A program made the position numbers and the translations under genes. Of a stretch of DNA of 64,000 nt, positions 52,040-60,821 are shown piece after piece (position 1 is the first letter of the stretch; every line of letters starts with the position of its first letter). Under the pieces are notes generated by a model that had not been told where the DNA came from, did no database searches, and saw nothing but the letters and a program-made list of their open reading frames with translations. Source of the stretch: an uncultured Sphingobacteriales bacterium (GTDB lineage: Bacteria; Bacteroidota; Bacteroidia; Chitinophagales; Chitinophagaceae); contig CALMQS010000096.1 of the NCBI GenBank assembly GCA_937871285.1, positions 62,001-126,000 of the forward strand, read 5' to 3'.

Positions 52040-52866
52040 TCTTTAGTGCTTTTGGTCCACTGGTATAGCAGCAGTAAGCCGGGTGATATGCCCAACTGCT
52101 GATGAAAACTAACGGAAATGTCCATGCGCAGTTGCCGGTACAGGTAACCCACGCCAAAGTAGCCGGATGATGTGCCGGTAAAAATGCCCGCCCTTGCAAA
52201 CAATTGCTCCAGTGGCTTATATTGAAAGCCTGCGTGCACATTCACATCCCTGTTTTTCTCTTTTATTATTTCTACCTGTGTAAAAAAGGAAGGAGCCATT
52301 TCATACCCGATGCCGGCTTTGTATACCGAAGCGATCTTTTCACCGGTATGCTTTCCTAAAGGGCTGCTTAGAGGATTGTATACCGATACACCGGTATGCA
52401 CCTGCTTGCTGATATGGATTACCGATCCTATTTCAAAGTTTACTGCCGAAGCGCTTAGGTAGGAAGGTATGCGAAGATGGTAATAGTTGAATTTAGCGCC
52501 TATGCCTATATCTTCGCTCAACGCTAACCCATAGGCAATGCCTACCTGGGATTCGCTATAATCTTTATACCCGGAATAATCAGCCTGCAGCGCAAAATTT
52601 CCGGATGCTGACGGTATGGTGGCAACAGCAGTATACAGGCTGGTTTCTGCCAGCATAAATCTTCTTTCGCCATATACACCGGCATGGAAGTTTTTCAGTG
52701 TTGACAGTGCCCCGATATTGGATATAACGGAAAATGCATCCTGGAAGCTTTTGCTATATGCCCCTGAAGAAAAACAGTAAGATACTAAGGGACTATGTGT
52801 AGTTTGAGTAAAACCACCGGTGGACAGGCAAAGCCATGCCACGGTAAGCAGGTTAGCGCTTTTCAT
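52036..52866 (-). CDS. PorV/PorQ-like outer-membrane barrel protein
   Basis: A 276-residue exported protein with signal peptide LLTVAWLCLSTGGFTQ; the start at 52866 puts this hydrophobic core near the N-terminus, whereas 52887 adds MFFKHHL. The mature part consists of beta strands (GVYGERRFMLAETSLYTAVAT, SESQVGIAYGLALSEDIGIG in parts, AGIFTGTSSGYFGVGYLYR), like the 14-strand FadL/PorV group of Bacteroidota. Its stop overlaps the HhH gene by 4 bp. A role in secretion or surface assembly is inferred, not proven. Confidence 0.7.
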   Translation of the reverse strand: MKSANLLTVAWLCLSTGGFTQTTHSPLVSYCFSSGAYSKSFQDAFSVISNIGALSTLKNFHAGVYGERRFMLAETSLYTAVATIPSASGNFALQADYSGYKDYSESQVGIAYGLALSEDIGIGAKFNYYHLRIPSYLSASAVNFEIGSVIHISKQVHTGVSVYNPLSSPLGKHTGEKIASVYKAGIGYEMAPSFFTQVEIIKEKNRDVNVHAGFQYKPLEQLFARAGIFTGTSSGYFGVGYLYRQLRMDISVSFHQQLGISPGLLLLYQWTKSTKE

Positions 52867-52995
52867 TAAATGGTGTTTGAAGAACAAATTAATAAAAAAA
52901 TATTGCCCTGAAAAATATTTCCTGAATACCGGGAGCTCATATTGTTAGCCACAAATTATTTTTATCCTGCTCAAACCATAACTTAGCATTTTAAT

Positions 52996-54153
52996 ATGCC
53001 ATCGTTAACACAAGTACAATCACCGGCAAGAACTGCACGCATTGCCGTTAGTGCTTTATTTTTTTCTGCCGGATTCTGCTTTTCAAGCTGGGCTTCACGA
53101 ATTCCTGCTATACAGCAAAAACTGCAGCTTAGTGAGGCCGGGCTGGGTATGGTACTGCTTTCATTACCGGTGGGGCTGATGCTGAGTTTGCCCGTATCCG
53201 GCTTCTTAGTGGCACGTTATGGCAGCAGGCGAACCGTTGTTATTGCAGGCGTGGTTTATGCATTTTTACTTCCTTTTTTAGGTGTTGTTTCTTTTGTGTG
53301 GCAACTGGCAATGGTTTTGTTCCTTTTTGGTTTTGCCGGCAACCTCCTTAATATTTCCATGAATACCCAGGCTGTAAATGTAGAAGATGCATATGGCCGG
53401 TCTATTATGGCTTCTTTTCACGGGGTATGGAGTGTAGCGGGTTTTAGCGGAGCCGCTATCGGCATGCTTATGCTGGCTTTTTCTGCCTCCCCTTTTCTTC
53501 ATTTTTGTATTATTACTGTTTTGGTATGGAGTATTGTTTTTGTGGTATATAAATACCTGCCGGTAAAAGATGTTCATTCGGGGAGCAACGTTCCGGTATT
53601 TGCGAAACCCGATGGCACCTTATTGAAATTAGGGCTGATTGCTTTTTGTTGCATGGTATGCGAAGGAACCATGTTCGACTGGAGCGGCATATATTTCGCC
53701 AAAGAAGTACAGGCTCCCAAATCGCTTACTACTTTGGGTTATGTAGCGTTTATGACCACTATGGCAGGAGGCCGGTTTGCCGGAGACTGGCTGTCGGTAA
53801 GGTTGGGCAGGAAAAATATGATCAGAATAAGTGGTTTGCTGATTGCCAGCGGGTTAATGCTGGCAGTAGCGCTGCCTTATATAATTCCTGCCACTATAGG
53901 TTTCCTGATCACAGGTATGGGGGTATCTTCTGTTGTGCCCCTGGTATACAGCGCTGCCGGACGGTCAGGAAAAATAGCCTCAGGTGTTGCGCTGGCGGCT
54001 GTTTCTACTATCGGCTACCTGGGATTTTTATTTGGTCCGCCGGCCATTGGATTAATAGCACAGGCATTTAGCCTGAGATGGTCTTTTACCCTGATCGCTT
54101 TCCTGGGATTAGGTACTACGTTACTGGCCGGGTTTTCTAAGATTGAAAAATAA
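52996..54153 (+). CDS. MFS transporter
   Basis: A 385-residue major facilitator with about 12 spans. The loop after span 2 is RYGSRRTVVIAGVV, matching the MFS loop motif, and a second copy (VRLGRKNMIRISG) appears after span 8. Related proteins are often annotated as sugar or general exporters (YbjJ-like), but the cargo is unknown. A signal of note is the C-terminal GPPAIGLIAQAFSLRWSFT. It converges on the next gene with a shared hairpin terminator. Confidence 0.88.
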   Translation: MPSLTQVQSPARTARIAVSALFFSAGFCFSSWASRIPAIQQKLQLSEAGLGMVLLSLPVGLMLSLPVSGFLVARYGSRRTVVIAGVVYAFLLPFLGVVSFVWQLAMVLFLFGFAGNLLNISMNTQAVNVEDAYGRSIMASFHGVWSVAGFSGAAIGMLMLAFSASPFLHFCIITVLVWSIVFVVYKYLPVKDVHSGSNVPVFAKPDGTLLKLGLIAFCCMVCEGTMFDWSGIYFAKEVQAPKSLTTLGYVAFMTTMAGGRFAGDWLSVRLGRKNMIRISGLLIASGLMLAVALPYIIPATIGFLITGMGVSSVVPLVYSAAGRSGKIASGVALAAVSTIGYLGFLFGPPAIGLIAQAFSLRWSFTLIAFLGLGTTLLAGFSKIEK

Positions 54154-54190
54154 AACAAACCAGAACAATTGTATATGCGCTGGTTTGTTT
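54153..54190. terminator. bidirectional terminator between convergent genes
   Basis: AAACAAACCAG at 54153-54163 pairs with CTGGTTTGTTT at 54180-54190 around 16 bases, an 11-bp perfect stem, starting at the MFS stop and ending 39 bp from the convergent gene stop. Confidence 0.7.
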
Positions 54191-54228
54191 AGCTGCTTTT
54201 CCTTTTTATGTTATTCTGTGACATTCAT

Positions 54229-54729
54229 TTACCGCATGGTTTCAAAAAAAGATACATTTCCATCAGGCGTTACCTGTAATATAATGGATTCAGACTGGTC
54301 GTTCTTTTTTAATGATACAAAATAATTGACATCACTTTCATAAGGCACCAGCGGGAATAAATCATTGAGGTTGTCTTCCTTGTCATTATACACAATGGTG
54401 TTTTCAACGCTATAATTTCTAAACTGTTTTGCAATTGTTTTACGTGCGGATTCCGGCAAATCACTATAGGCAAAATCATGCGTAGTGCCTGCGAGTTCAC
54501 CGTTCCAGTCGTAAAAAGCGTGCATAAGTATGCCATTTTGCATAAATGTAGCTTCGCTGTATTGCTGATCCCTGCTCCATTGTTCGCCTTTTATGTTGGG
54601 AAAATCCGATTGAAAATCCTGCTTTGACATAAAGGTCGCTTTTTGTTTACTTGCTTTATGGGTACCATCGGCAAATGAAGCAGTACAAATAAGGGCAGCT
54701 ATAAGCATTGTTAATCCTATCTTTTTCAT
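54229..54729 (-). CDS. hypothetical exported protein, PepSY-like
   Basis: A 166-residue exported protein with signal peptide GLTMLIAALICTASFA. The start at 54729 is preferred to 54786, since the latter puts 19 residues before the signal. The mature part has FQSDFPNIKGEQWSRD, SDLPESARKTIAKQF and IILQVTPDGNVSFFE, a pattern seen in BLF1/PepSY-like putative periplasmic proteins of Bacteroidota. Function unknown. Confidence 0.75.
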   Translation of the reverse strand: MKKIGLTMLIAALICTASFADGTHKASKQKATFMSKQDFQSDFPNIKGEQWSRDQQYSEATFMQNGILMHAFYDWNGELAGTTHDFAYSDLPESARKTIAKQFRNYSVENTIVYNDKEDNLNDLFPLVPYESDVNYFVSLKKNDQSESIILQVTPDGNVSFFETMR

Positions 54730-54881
54730 AACTGTAGTTTTTAAAATAATGAAATTTGTTATACGCTTATACAGACTGCTGCTCAAGGTGGTCGTTTATG
54801 CCGTCATTGTTAAGCAAATGTTTTCGTGACGCGCTATAACGGAGCGTTAGGTACCAGAACATCTGCCACTTAGCGATAAGC

Positions 54882-55523
54882 TTAGTTTTTGATCAGAACA
54901 TTTACGGAATGGGGTTGTAAAGATGGATGGTAACTCACATATGCCTGTCCTGTATTTTTGAAATTTAATTTTTCAAATAACTTTAAAATATGCGTATTGT
55001 TTATAAAAACCATACACCAGTTTATGCTGTTTTTTTCACAAAAAGACATTCTGCTTTTGGCCAGTTGCCTGCTTAATCCATTTCCGTGATACCTGTGATC
55101 AACAACCAAACGGCTGTAAAAGGCAAAGGGAAAAGCAACCGGAAGAACGAGGTGTTTCATAGATTGGTGATAGGGAAATTCATATAGGGAGTGAAATACA
55201 TTAAGCCGGGCTGCTGCAACTATTTCATTTTGATCGTTCATAATGGTCCAGTGCAAGGCTGTTTCGTCTAATTCATCAAACCACCCATTGGGAAAAAGCT
55301 GCCTGTTTACAAATTTGCTTTTACCCGAATGCTCCCACACATTTACACGCAACCTATATATTTCCTTTAACCTTGATTTATCTGTTAGAAGCCGGGGCCC
55401 GGATAAGGTGGATTGCGGTTGGTAAAGACCATTTTGTAATGGATGAGTTAGCTTGCCGGGAATAGCAGATGCTGCCATGTGCTCATCCGTTGAAACACAA
55501 CTGAATGCTATATTTGTTGCCAT
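54882..55523 (-). CDS. GNAT family N-acetyltransferase
   Basis: A 213-residue protein with the acetyl-CoA-binding motif A as YSRLVVDHRYHGNGLSRQLA (R-x-x-G-x-G), and motif B FEKLNFKNTG. The N-terminal 50 residues carry no known domain; the conserved RLRVNVWEHSGK follows. The acceptor is unknown. It is monocistronic. Confidence 0.83.
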   Translation of the reverse strand: MATNIAFSCVSTDEHMAASAIPGKLTHPLQNGLYQPQSTLSGPRLLTDKSRLKEIYRLRVNVWEHSGKSKFVNRQLFPNGWFDELDETALHWTIMNDQNEIVAAARLNVFHSLYEFPYHQSMKHLVLPVAFPFAFYSRLVVDHRYHGNGLSRQLAKSRMSFCEKNSINWCMVFINNTHILKLFEKLNFKNTGQAYVSYHPSLQPHSVNVLIKN

Positions 55524-55866
55524 TATTTTCTGTTAAATAGAACGATTTTTTGAAAATACAAGTCCTGGTACGCTCATTTTGAATTTCGGGAATAATTAGC
55601 GCATAACCCGATGGAATTATAGAGTGGAACAGCGTCGGACGGAAGGGAGGTATGGTATGTTCTTTGCAATTATCACAACACAAAATTAATAGCGCCTTAT
55701 GAGGTTGCCAAATTTAGGGGTTAACATTTCTCTCTATTTTAAAATATTCCGGATTGAGTAAATGTTTTTGATATGCCTGCCTGCGCAAAAAAATCCCCTT
55801 TGCTTTCCTGCAAAGGGGATGAAGTATGAAAAAGCGGATCCGGTATACTACCGGCCGGCCTGTAAA
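55524..55866. other. intergenic region
   Basis: About 340 bp without a gene. It holds a TAAATTTG box on the minus strand at 55709-55716, about 186 bp upstream of the GNAT start, without a good -33 element, and the terminator of the DUF1573 operon at 55787-55820. Confidence 0.4.
55787..55820 (-). terminator. terminator of the DUF1573 gene pair
   Basis: The minus strand shows ATCCCCTTTG pairing with CAAAGGGGAT around eight bases, followed by seven T. It lies 46 bp after the stop of the second DUF1573 gene. Confidence 0.85.
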
Positions 55867-56313
55867 TTATTTACCGCCTTTATTTTTTTTATTTTCCGAT
55901 TCGTATTTCGCATAGGCTTCGGCGTTGAGCACATTTCCTGTAATCCTTAATTCAAGGGGAATGTCTATGCCCTGTACTTTTACATACACAGTTTTATCGA
56001 AAGGACCAGCCGCGGCAGCGTTAAATCCTGCTTTAATCACATTGCTTTTTCCTTTGGCAACGGGCTGTTCAGGTTTGGTGGGTGTAGTACAGCCGCAGGA
56101 AGCCCACGCGTTTTCTATTACAACCGGTTTATCGCTGGTATTCTGAAAGGCGAAGTCATAAGTAACAGGAGATCCCTGCTTGATTTTTCCAAAATCATGT
56201 TTTTTTTCTTTAAAGCTGATCAGGTCTTCGGCTTTTTGTTTGCCTTCGGTTTTTTGTGCAACGGCCCAGGAAGTTATGGCAAAGGCTGCCATTGTAAACA
56301 ACAGTTTCTTCAT
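55867..56313 (-). CDS. DUF1573 domain protein (second of tandem pair)
   Basis: A 148-residue exported protein with signal LLFTMAAFAITSWAVAQ and one DUF1573 Ig-like domain with KKHDFGKIKQGSPVTYDFAF, the conserved CGCTTP motif and AGPFDKTVYVKVQG. The domain is an ASPM-SPD-2-Hydin-type beta sandwich, usually periplasmic or surface-exposed. The C-terminus is lysine-rich. It starts 2 bp after its paralogue, so they are cotranscribed. Molecular role unknown. Confidence 0.9.
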   Translation of the reverse strand: MKKLLFTMAAFAITSWAVAQKTEGKQKAEDLISFKEKKHDFGKIKQGSPVTYDFAFQNTSDKPVVIENAWASCGCTTPTKPEQPVAKGKSNVIKAGFNAAAAGPFDKTVYVKVQGIDIPLELRITGNVLNAEAYAKYESENKKNKGGK

Positions 56314-56315
56314 AT

Positions 56316-56765
56316 TTAATGGTTTATATTTTTTAATAATTGTACACTCGCGTTAGCAGGAGCGGGGTCGGCAGGCGTTTCCCACACTTCTCCTTTAATA
56401 TACAGCAACTTTGTTTTTCCTGAATTATAAAAAACAGTTATTGCTTTTTCAAATGTTCCTTTAGCCGCCGCGTTATAACCTACTGTAATTTTTTTTGCCG
56501 CTCCGGGCGCTATCGGGTCATGGCTCCATTCAGGAGTGGTACAGCCACAGGACGCCTGAACGTTTTCAATTTGAAGCGGTTCTTTTCCCGTGTTTACCAC
56601 TTCAAAGATATGGGTTACCGGTTTTCCCTGTTGGATTTTTCCAAAATCATACCGGGTTTCTTTGAGCAACAAAACATCCTTAACTGCTGCCTGAGTGGTA
56701 CTGTTCTGCGCCTGCACCACTGATGCGAAGCCCAATATAAATAAAAAAGTGTAAAGCTTTTGCAT
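56316..56765 (-). CDS. DUF1573 domain protein (first of tandem pair)
   Basis: A 149-residue paralogue of the next gene, with signal peptide FLFILGFASVVQAQ and a DUF1573 domain containing RYDFGKIQQGKPVTHIFEV, CGCTTPEWS and AKGTFEKAITVFYNSGKT. Both paralogues keep the pair of cysteines in CGCTTP, which could form a disulfide or bind metal. A -7 box is found upstream. The thioredoxin-fold gene is transcribed divergently from the same intergenic region. Confidence 0.9.
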   Translation of the reverse strand: MQKLYTFLFILGFASVVQAQNSTTQAAVKDVLLLKETRYDFGKIQQGKPVTHIFEVVNTGKEPLQIENVQASCGCTTPEWSHDPIAPGAAKKITVGYNAAAKGTFEKAITVFYNSGKTKLLYIKGEVWETPADPAPANASVQLLKNINH

Positions 56766-56802
56766 TGTAATTTCGTTTCCTGTGCCTGCTACAACGTTTG
56801 TG

Positions 56803-56810
56803 CAAACTTA
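56803..56810 (-). promoter_or_regulatory. putative -7 box of the DUF1573 pair
   Basis: The minus strand reads TAAGTTTGC, matching TAnnTTTG, 37 bp before the ATG. GTTG lies 15 bp upstream, a little short. The box overlaps the inner edge of the inverted repeat. Confidence 0.4.
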
Positions 56811-56816
56811 CATATT

Positions 56817-56879
56817 GTTAAGCAACAACGTTAAAATTGTGGTTGATCCTGCATTTTTTTAACAAGCTTGTTGCTTAAC
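56817..56879. promoter_or_regulatory. inverted repeats in the divergent promoter region
   Basis: GTTAAGCAACAA at 56817-56828 is the exact reverse complement of TTGTTGCTTAAC at 56868-56879. A perfect palindrome AACAAGCTTGTT lies at 56861-56872. Both sit between the DUF1573 pair and the thioredoxin-fold gene. An operator for a dimeric regulator is likely, by inference. Confidence 0.45.
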
Positions 56880-56925
56880 TTGTGGTTTACATTTCCGTTG
56901 CTATTTTTAATTAAATTTAACCACA

Positions 56926-57423
56926 ATGAGATATCTCTTTATCCTGCTCGTACTGTGTGTATGTAACAAACAAAGTACCGCCCAGCACGATACGGCAAAA
57001 ACTGCACCATTGTATACCCAGTATCCTTTACCCCAGTTTTCTATTTTACTTACCGATAGCGTAACCTGGTATACCAAAAACGATCTGCCCAGGAAAAAGA
57101 AAACGGTGATCATGCTGTTCAGTCCCGACTGCGAACATTGCAAACATGAAACCGAATTAATAAAAAAGAACATCAGTCAGTTCAGCGGTACCCAGATAGT
57201 AATGGTAACGCCCATGCCCTTTGCTAAAATGCAGGAGTTTTATGAACATTTTGAGCTGCATAAATTTAAAAATATTACAGTAGGGCGTGATCCGAAATTC
57301 TTTTTTAGCAATTACTTCAAAGTGCATTACCTGCCTTTTTTTGCTATTTATGATAAAAACTACAAGCTGCTTAAAACTTTTGAAGGTTCCACCAAACTGG
57401 AAGACCTGGTAAAATACCTGTAA
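56926..57423 (+). CDS. thioredoxin-fold exported protein
   Basis: A 165-residue protein with signal peptide YLFILLVLCVCNKQSTAQ and a thioredoxin fold. The redox motif is FSPDCEHCKHETEL (CxxC at about 63-66) and the cis-proline is HYLPFFAIYD. The histidine-containing CEHC dipeptide suggests an oxidising or isomerase-like enzyme. It is divergent from the DUF1573 genes, whose CGC motifs could be substrates, an inference only. Confidence 0.85.
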   Translation: MRYLFILLVLCVCNKQSTAQHDTAKTAPLYTQYPLPQFSILLTDSVTWYTKNDLPRKKKTVIMLFSPDCEHCKHETELIKKNISQFSGTQIVMVTPMPFAKMQEFYEHFELHKFKNITVGRDPKFFFSNYFKVHYLPFFAIYDKNYKLLKTFEGSTKLEDLVKYL

Positions 57424-57529
57424 TAAACAGCATCGGTTGCCGGGCGTTTTGAGCTGCCCCGAATTAACATTCGGCTAAATACCTTTATTTTGCTGAATAA
57501 TATTCTTCATTTATTAAATACACTCACTA

Positions 57530-58459
57530 ATGAAAGTAACTGTTGTAGGCGCCGGATCAGTAGGCGCAACCTGTGCTGATAATATTGCCCGGGCAGCACT
57601 TTGCGAAGAACTGGTTTTGCTGGATATTAAAGAAGGACTGGCTGAGGGCAAGGCGATGGATATGATGCAAACTGCCGCGTTATTAAATTTTGATACTAAG
57701 ATTACCGGTAGCACCAATGATTATGTAAAAACAAAAGGAAGTGATGTAGTGGTGATTACTTCAGGTATTCCGCGCAAGCCCGGCATGACACGTGAAGAGC
57801 TGATTGGCATTAACGCGGGTATTGTTAAAGGCGTTACCAATAATATTCTCCAGCATTCACCCAATGCGGTGATCATTATTATAAGTAACCCAATGGATAC
57901 CATGACCTATTTGGCCTTAAAATCGAGTGGGGTGCCTAAAAACCAGATCATTGGTTTGGGTGGCATTTTAGACAGTTCAAGATTTAAGTACTACCTGAGC
58001 CAGGCCTTACCTGCTTCGCCCAACGATATACAAGCGGTGGTTATAGGCGGGCATGGCGATACTACCATGATTCCGCTTACCCGCCTCGCTACTTACCAGG
58101 GTACCCCCGTAAGCGCATACGCCGGCCCTGAAACATTGAAAAAGGTAGCTGCAGATACGATGGTGGGTGGCGCAACACTTACCCGCCTGATAGGCACTTC
58201 GGCCTGGTACGCTCCGGGCGCTTCCGGTGCCGATATGGTAAGGGCAATTGTGCGGGATGAAAAGCGGCTGATACCCTGCTCCGTGTACCTCGAAGGAGAA
58301 TACGGTCAGCAGGATATTTGCATGGGCGTTCCCGTAACGATAGGCAGAAACGGGTGGGAGAAGATTATTGATTTTAATTTGAATGATGAAGAGAAAGCCC
58401 TGTTCAGTAAATCGGCCGATGCGGTAAGAAACATGAATAACGTTTTAAATACATTATAA
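57530..58459 (+). CDS. mdh: malate dehydrogenase (LDH-like type)
   Basis: A 309-residue NAD-dependent dehydrogenase of the citric acid cycle. Seen are the NAD site VVGAGSVGATCADNIA, the acidic LDIKEG, the substrate arginine loop GIPRKPGMTREEL (two arginines as in malate-specific enzymes), the catalytic IGGHGDTTMIPL, and NPMDTMTYLAL. Lactate dehydrogenase is less likely because RKPGMTR matches MDH. It is monocistronic. Confidence 0.95.
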   Translation: MKVTVVGAGSVGATCADNIARAALCEELVLLDIKEGLAEGKAMDMMQTAALLNFDTKITGSTNDYVKTKGSDVVVITSGIPRKPGMTREELIGINAGIVKGVTNNILQHSPNAVIIIISNPMDTMTYLALKSSGVPKNQIIGLGGILDSSRFKYYLSQALPASPNDIQAVVIGGHGDTTMIPLTRLATYQGTPVSAYAGPETLKKVAADTMVGGATLTRLIGTSAWYAPGASGADMVRAIVRDEKRLIPCSVYLEGEYGQQDICMGVPVTIGRNGWEKIIDFNLNDEEKALFSKSADAVRNMNNVLNTL

Positions 58460-58486
58460 GCGCGTTATACTTTACGCTTCCAATGG

Positions 58487-58532
58487 TCTCCCGTGCAGGA
58501 TGTTCCATAAAACAGGCTTCACGGGAGATTTT
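58487..58532 (+). terminator. terminator-like hairpin after mdh
   Basis: TCTCCCGTG at 58487-58495 pairs with CACGGGAGA at 58520-58528 around a long loop, then TTTT. It lies 28 bp after the mdh stop. Confidence 0.5.
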
Positions 58533-58696
58533 CTTAAGCTATATGCATTCACCTGTTGAATGTAGCGCATACTGTTGTAACGGCATTTTTTTACCAAGCC
58601 ATTTCTAACTATATTTAAGTTTTCCAATATCGTATTGCAACCTTTGGTCCTCATTCCGTATCCTAAACTGTATCCGGTAAACTTAAATCAACGCGT

Positions 58697-59257
58697 ATGA
58701 AGCTGGTTTTACTTTTTACATTCGTAACCCTCTCCCTGTTCGCTTATGCACAGGTTCCCTTTAACAGGAACCCGCAGCTCAATCAAACCTTATCTCCTTA
58801 TTCCAATGAACGGATCAGCCCCGTAAAAAACCTGAAGATCAATCCACTGTTTAACTGGCATTTGAACCCTTATTCCAATGCCGCCATTAACCCGGGCAGT
58901 AACGCGTTGATCAATCCTAAATTAAACACAAAGATCAACCCCCACTATAATGAATTGCTGAACCCGCTGCGTTCACTGAGTTTGAACCCGTTGATGAATG
59001 GTAACTGGCTGGGATATTATTTGTTTGATAAAGAAGGTAATCACCAGGGCTACTATGTGCGGGGGGATCAATTGGTGATGCTATGTTTTGACCTGAAAGG
59101 GAAATGGACCGGTTATATGATTCAAACAGACAATAACACTTACAATTATTTTGATTTGAATGATGAATGGACCGGTATTTTTGCCTGTACTGATTCTGAT
59201 AGCGGTATTAACCTGTTTAACAAGGAGAGTGAATGGACCGGCGACTACGCCAGGTAA
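58697..59257 (+). CDS. secreted octapeptide-repeat protein
   Basis: A 186-residue exported protein with signal peptide LVLLFTFVTLSLFAYAQ. Residues 24-103 consist of ten successive 8-residue units of the form [IL]-[NS]-P-x-x-N-x-x, such as INPLFNWH, LNPYSNAA and INPKLNTK, with no gap. Residues about 104-186 hold a second repeat with W-T-G and a preceding F-D/N motif about every 22 residues (FDLKGKWTG, FDLNDEWTG, FNKESEWTG). I recognise no family. A regular beta-solenoid is plausible, without proof. It is monocistronic. Confidence 0.8.
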   Translation: MKLVLLFTFVTLSLFAYAQVPFNRNPQLNQTLSPYSNERISPVKNLKINPLFNWHLNPYSNAAINPGSNALINPKLNTKINPHYNELLNPLRSLSLNPLMNGNWLGYYLFDKEGNHQGYYVRGDQLVMLCFDLKGKWTGYMIQTDNNTYNYFDLNDEWTGIFACTDSDSGINLFNKESEWTGDYAR

Positions 59258-59425
59258 ATACCCGTACTTCTTCTCCTGTTTACATTGGCATTGCTGTATT
59301 TGCTAAAAAGCCACAATGTGCGTTGATGTAAGATAGATTTCCGCCAATGACTACCCACTGTTGTTGACAGTATGCGGCGAAAGGGATACTTTTAACAGGC
59401 AATCTTCATCCTGTAATCCTACGCT

Positions 59426-59704
59426 ATGCTAAAATATCTTAATTCACCTTTGAAAGCCACAGGCAGCTTACTTATGCTGGCCGGTATATTTATTGCTGTA
59501 TTTACCTTTGAACAGTTTCTTTTTCTCGGCCTATCCATTATTGCTTTGGGTGTACTCATACAGGTAACCGCCGGACTGCTTTTTAAGTCCTCCATAAAGC
59601 CCGGCTATAGCAGGTGGGGAGAAATAGCGTTAGTATTTTTTATTCTTACATTTTGCACCGTGCTGCTGCTGGATTACCTGGGCTTTATAAAAATAACTTT
59701 ATAG
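59426..59704 (+). CDS. small hypothetical membrane protein
   Basis: A 92-residue protein with three hydrophobic spans (LLMLAGIFIAVFTFEQFL, LGLSIIALGVLIQVTAGLLF, EIALVFFILTFCTVLLLDYL) and no recognised motif. It converges on the heptosyltransferase-type gene with a gap of 8 bp. Function unknown. Confidence 0.65.
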   Translation: MLKYLNSPLKATGSLLMLAGIFIAVFTFEQFLFLGLSIIALGVLIQVTAGLLFKSSIKPGYSRWGEIALVFFILTFCTVLLLDYLGFIKITL

Positions 59705-59712
59705 CCGGTTAT

Positions 59713-60705
59713 TCAAATCATACCTTTTACTTTATCCGCTATGGCGGTCACATCCTGCAAATGCATGCATTTAAAATGTTTTTTAGGGCATTTTTTTGTA
59801 CCATAGTTAGAACAGGGTTGGCAGGGCAGCGCCGGCACAATAAAATTAGTGTGCTTTTGTGTTGATGCGCTGCCGTAATAAGGCTCCACATCCAATTTAG
59901 GCGAAGTGCCACCCCAAACAGCTAATACCGGTTTTTGAAAAGCGCAGGCAATATACTGTAAACCGGTATCGTGCGAAATAACCAGTTTGGCCTTCCGGGT
60001 AATATCGGCCGATTCATTAAGCGAAAACTTACCACAGGCATTGTATATTTTTACCGGGTCAACAGCAGCTATTGCCGTTCCTTCCTGTATATCTTCTTTG
60101 CCACCCAGCAACACCACGGGATGTTGTATTTGTAAACAAAGCTCCTGTAGTTTATATGCCGGCAGTTTTTTGGTATAATAAGAACCCCCGATAACAATGG
60201 CGATATAGCCCATCTGATGCGATAAAGGCAATTCGGTTATTTCAACTTCTTCCGCTTTGGGTATAAAATAATCCAGTCCTTTTCCGTCATCTTTTACGCC
60301 CAATGGCAGCAGGGTATTAAGGCTTCTCTGGGTAATATGAATGCCGGGCATGGTATTAATGCCCAGTTTGGTTAATAGCCATTTTTGCACACTGAGTTTA
60401 CGATAGCTCAGCCATTTTGTTTTTATATCCGTTTCAAGGAAAATGCGCAGGGTACGCCAGTTTTTGTGCAGGTCAATGATATAATCATACCGCTCAAGCC
60501 TGATGTCTCTTATGGTTTGTTTAATATCCTTATCAAAATAATGGAACTTATCAATATAGGGATTGGCAACTGTAACCGCTTTAAACTTTGCCCTGGTCAG
60601 AAAATGCACTTCAGCGCCGGGGATTTGTTGTTTGAGGCAACGGATAGCAGGTGTGGTTAATACGATATCACCAATAGAAGAAAAACGAATGATAAGAAAT
60701 TTCAT
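59713..60705 (-). CDS. glycosyltransferase family 9 (heptosyltransferase-like)
   Basis: A 330-residue GT-B enzyme of lipopolysaccharide core assembly type. The N-terminus has FLIIRFSSIGDIVLTTPA, a hallmark of family 9 (start ATG 60705 rather than 60753). The C-terminal half shows LVISHDTGLQYIACAFQKPV and VWGGTSP, the nucleotide-sugar-binding region, and cysteines near CPKKHFKC. It would add a heptose-like sugar to the lipid A core. Donor identity is not determined. Confidence 0.87.
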   Translation of the reverse strand: MKFLIIRFSSIGDIVLTTPAIRCLKQQIPGAEVHFLTRAKFKAVTVANPYIDKFHYFDKDIKQTIRDIRLERYDYIIDLHKNWRTLRIFLETDIKTKWLSYRKLSVQKWLLTKLGINTMPGIHITQRSLNTLLPLGVKDDGKGLDYFIPKAEEVEITELPLSHQMGYIAIVIGGSYYTKKLPAYKLQELCLQIQHPVVLLGGKEDIQEGTAIAAVDPVKIYNACGKFSLNESADITRKAKLVISHDTGLQYIACAFQKPVLAVWGGTSPKLDVEPYYGSASTQKHTNFIVPALPCQPCSNYGTKKCPKKHFKCMHLQDVTAIADKVKGMI

Positions 60706-60821
60706 GAACGGTGGATTAGTTAATTGGTGGAAAAGGTAATGAGCAATAGGCATATAAAGCTATAAAGATAGCTTAGAACCGAAGGCTCAATAGTCAATCT
60801 ACAAATAAATTTGGTATAGAT

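Noticed and set aside
53646..54071. A 141-residue frame inside the MFS gene
   Set aside because: It is a shifted frame of a clear membrane protein with no likeness of its own.
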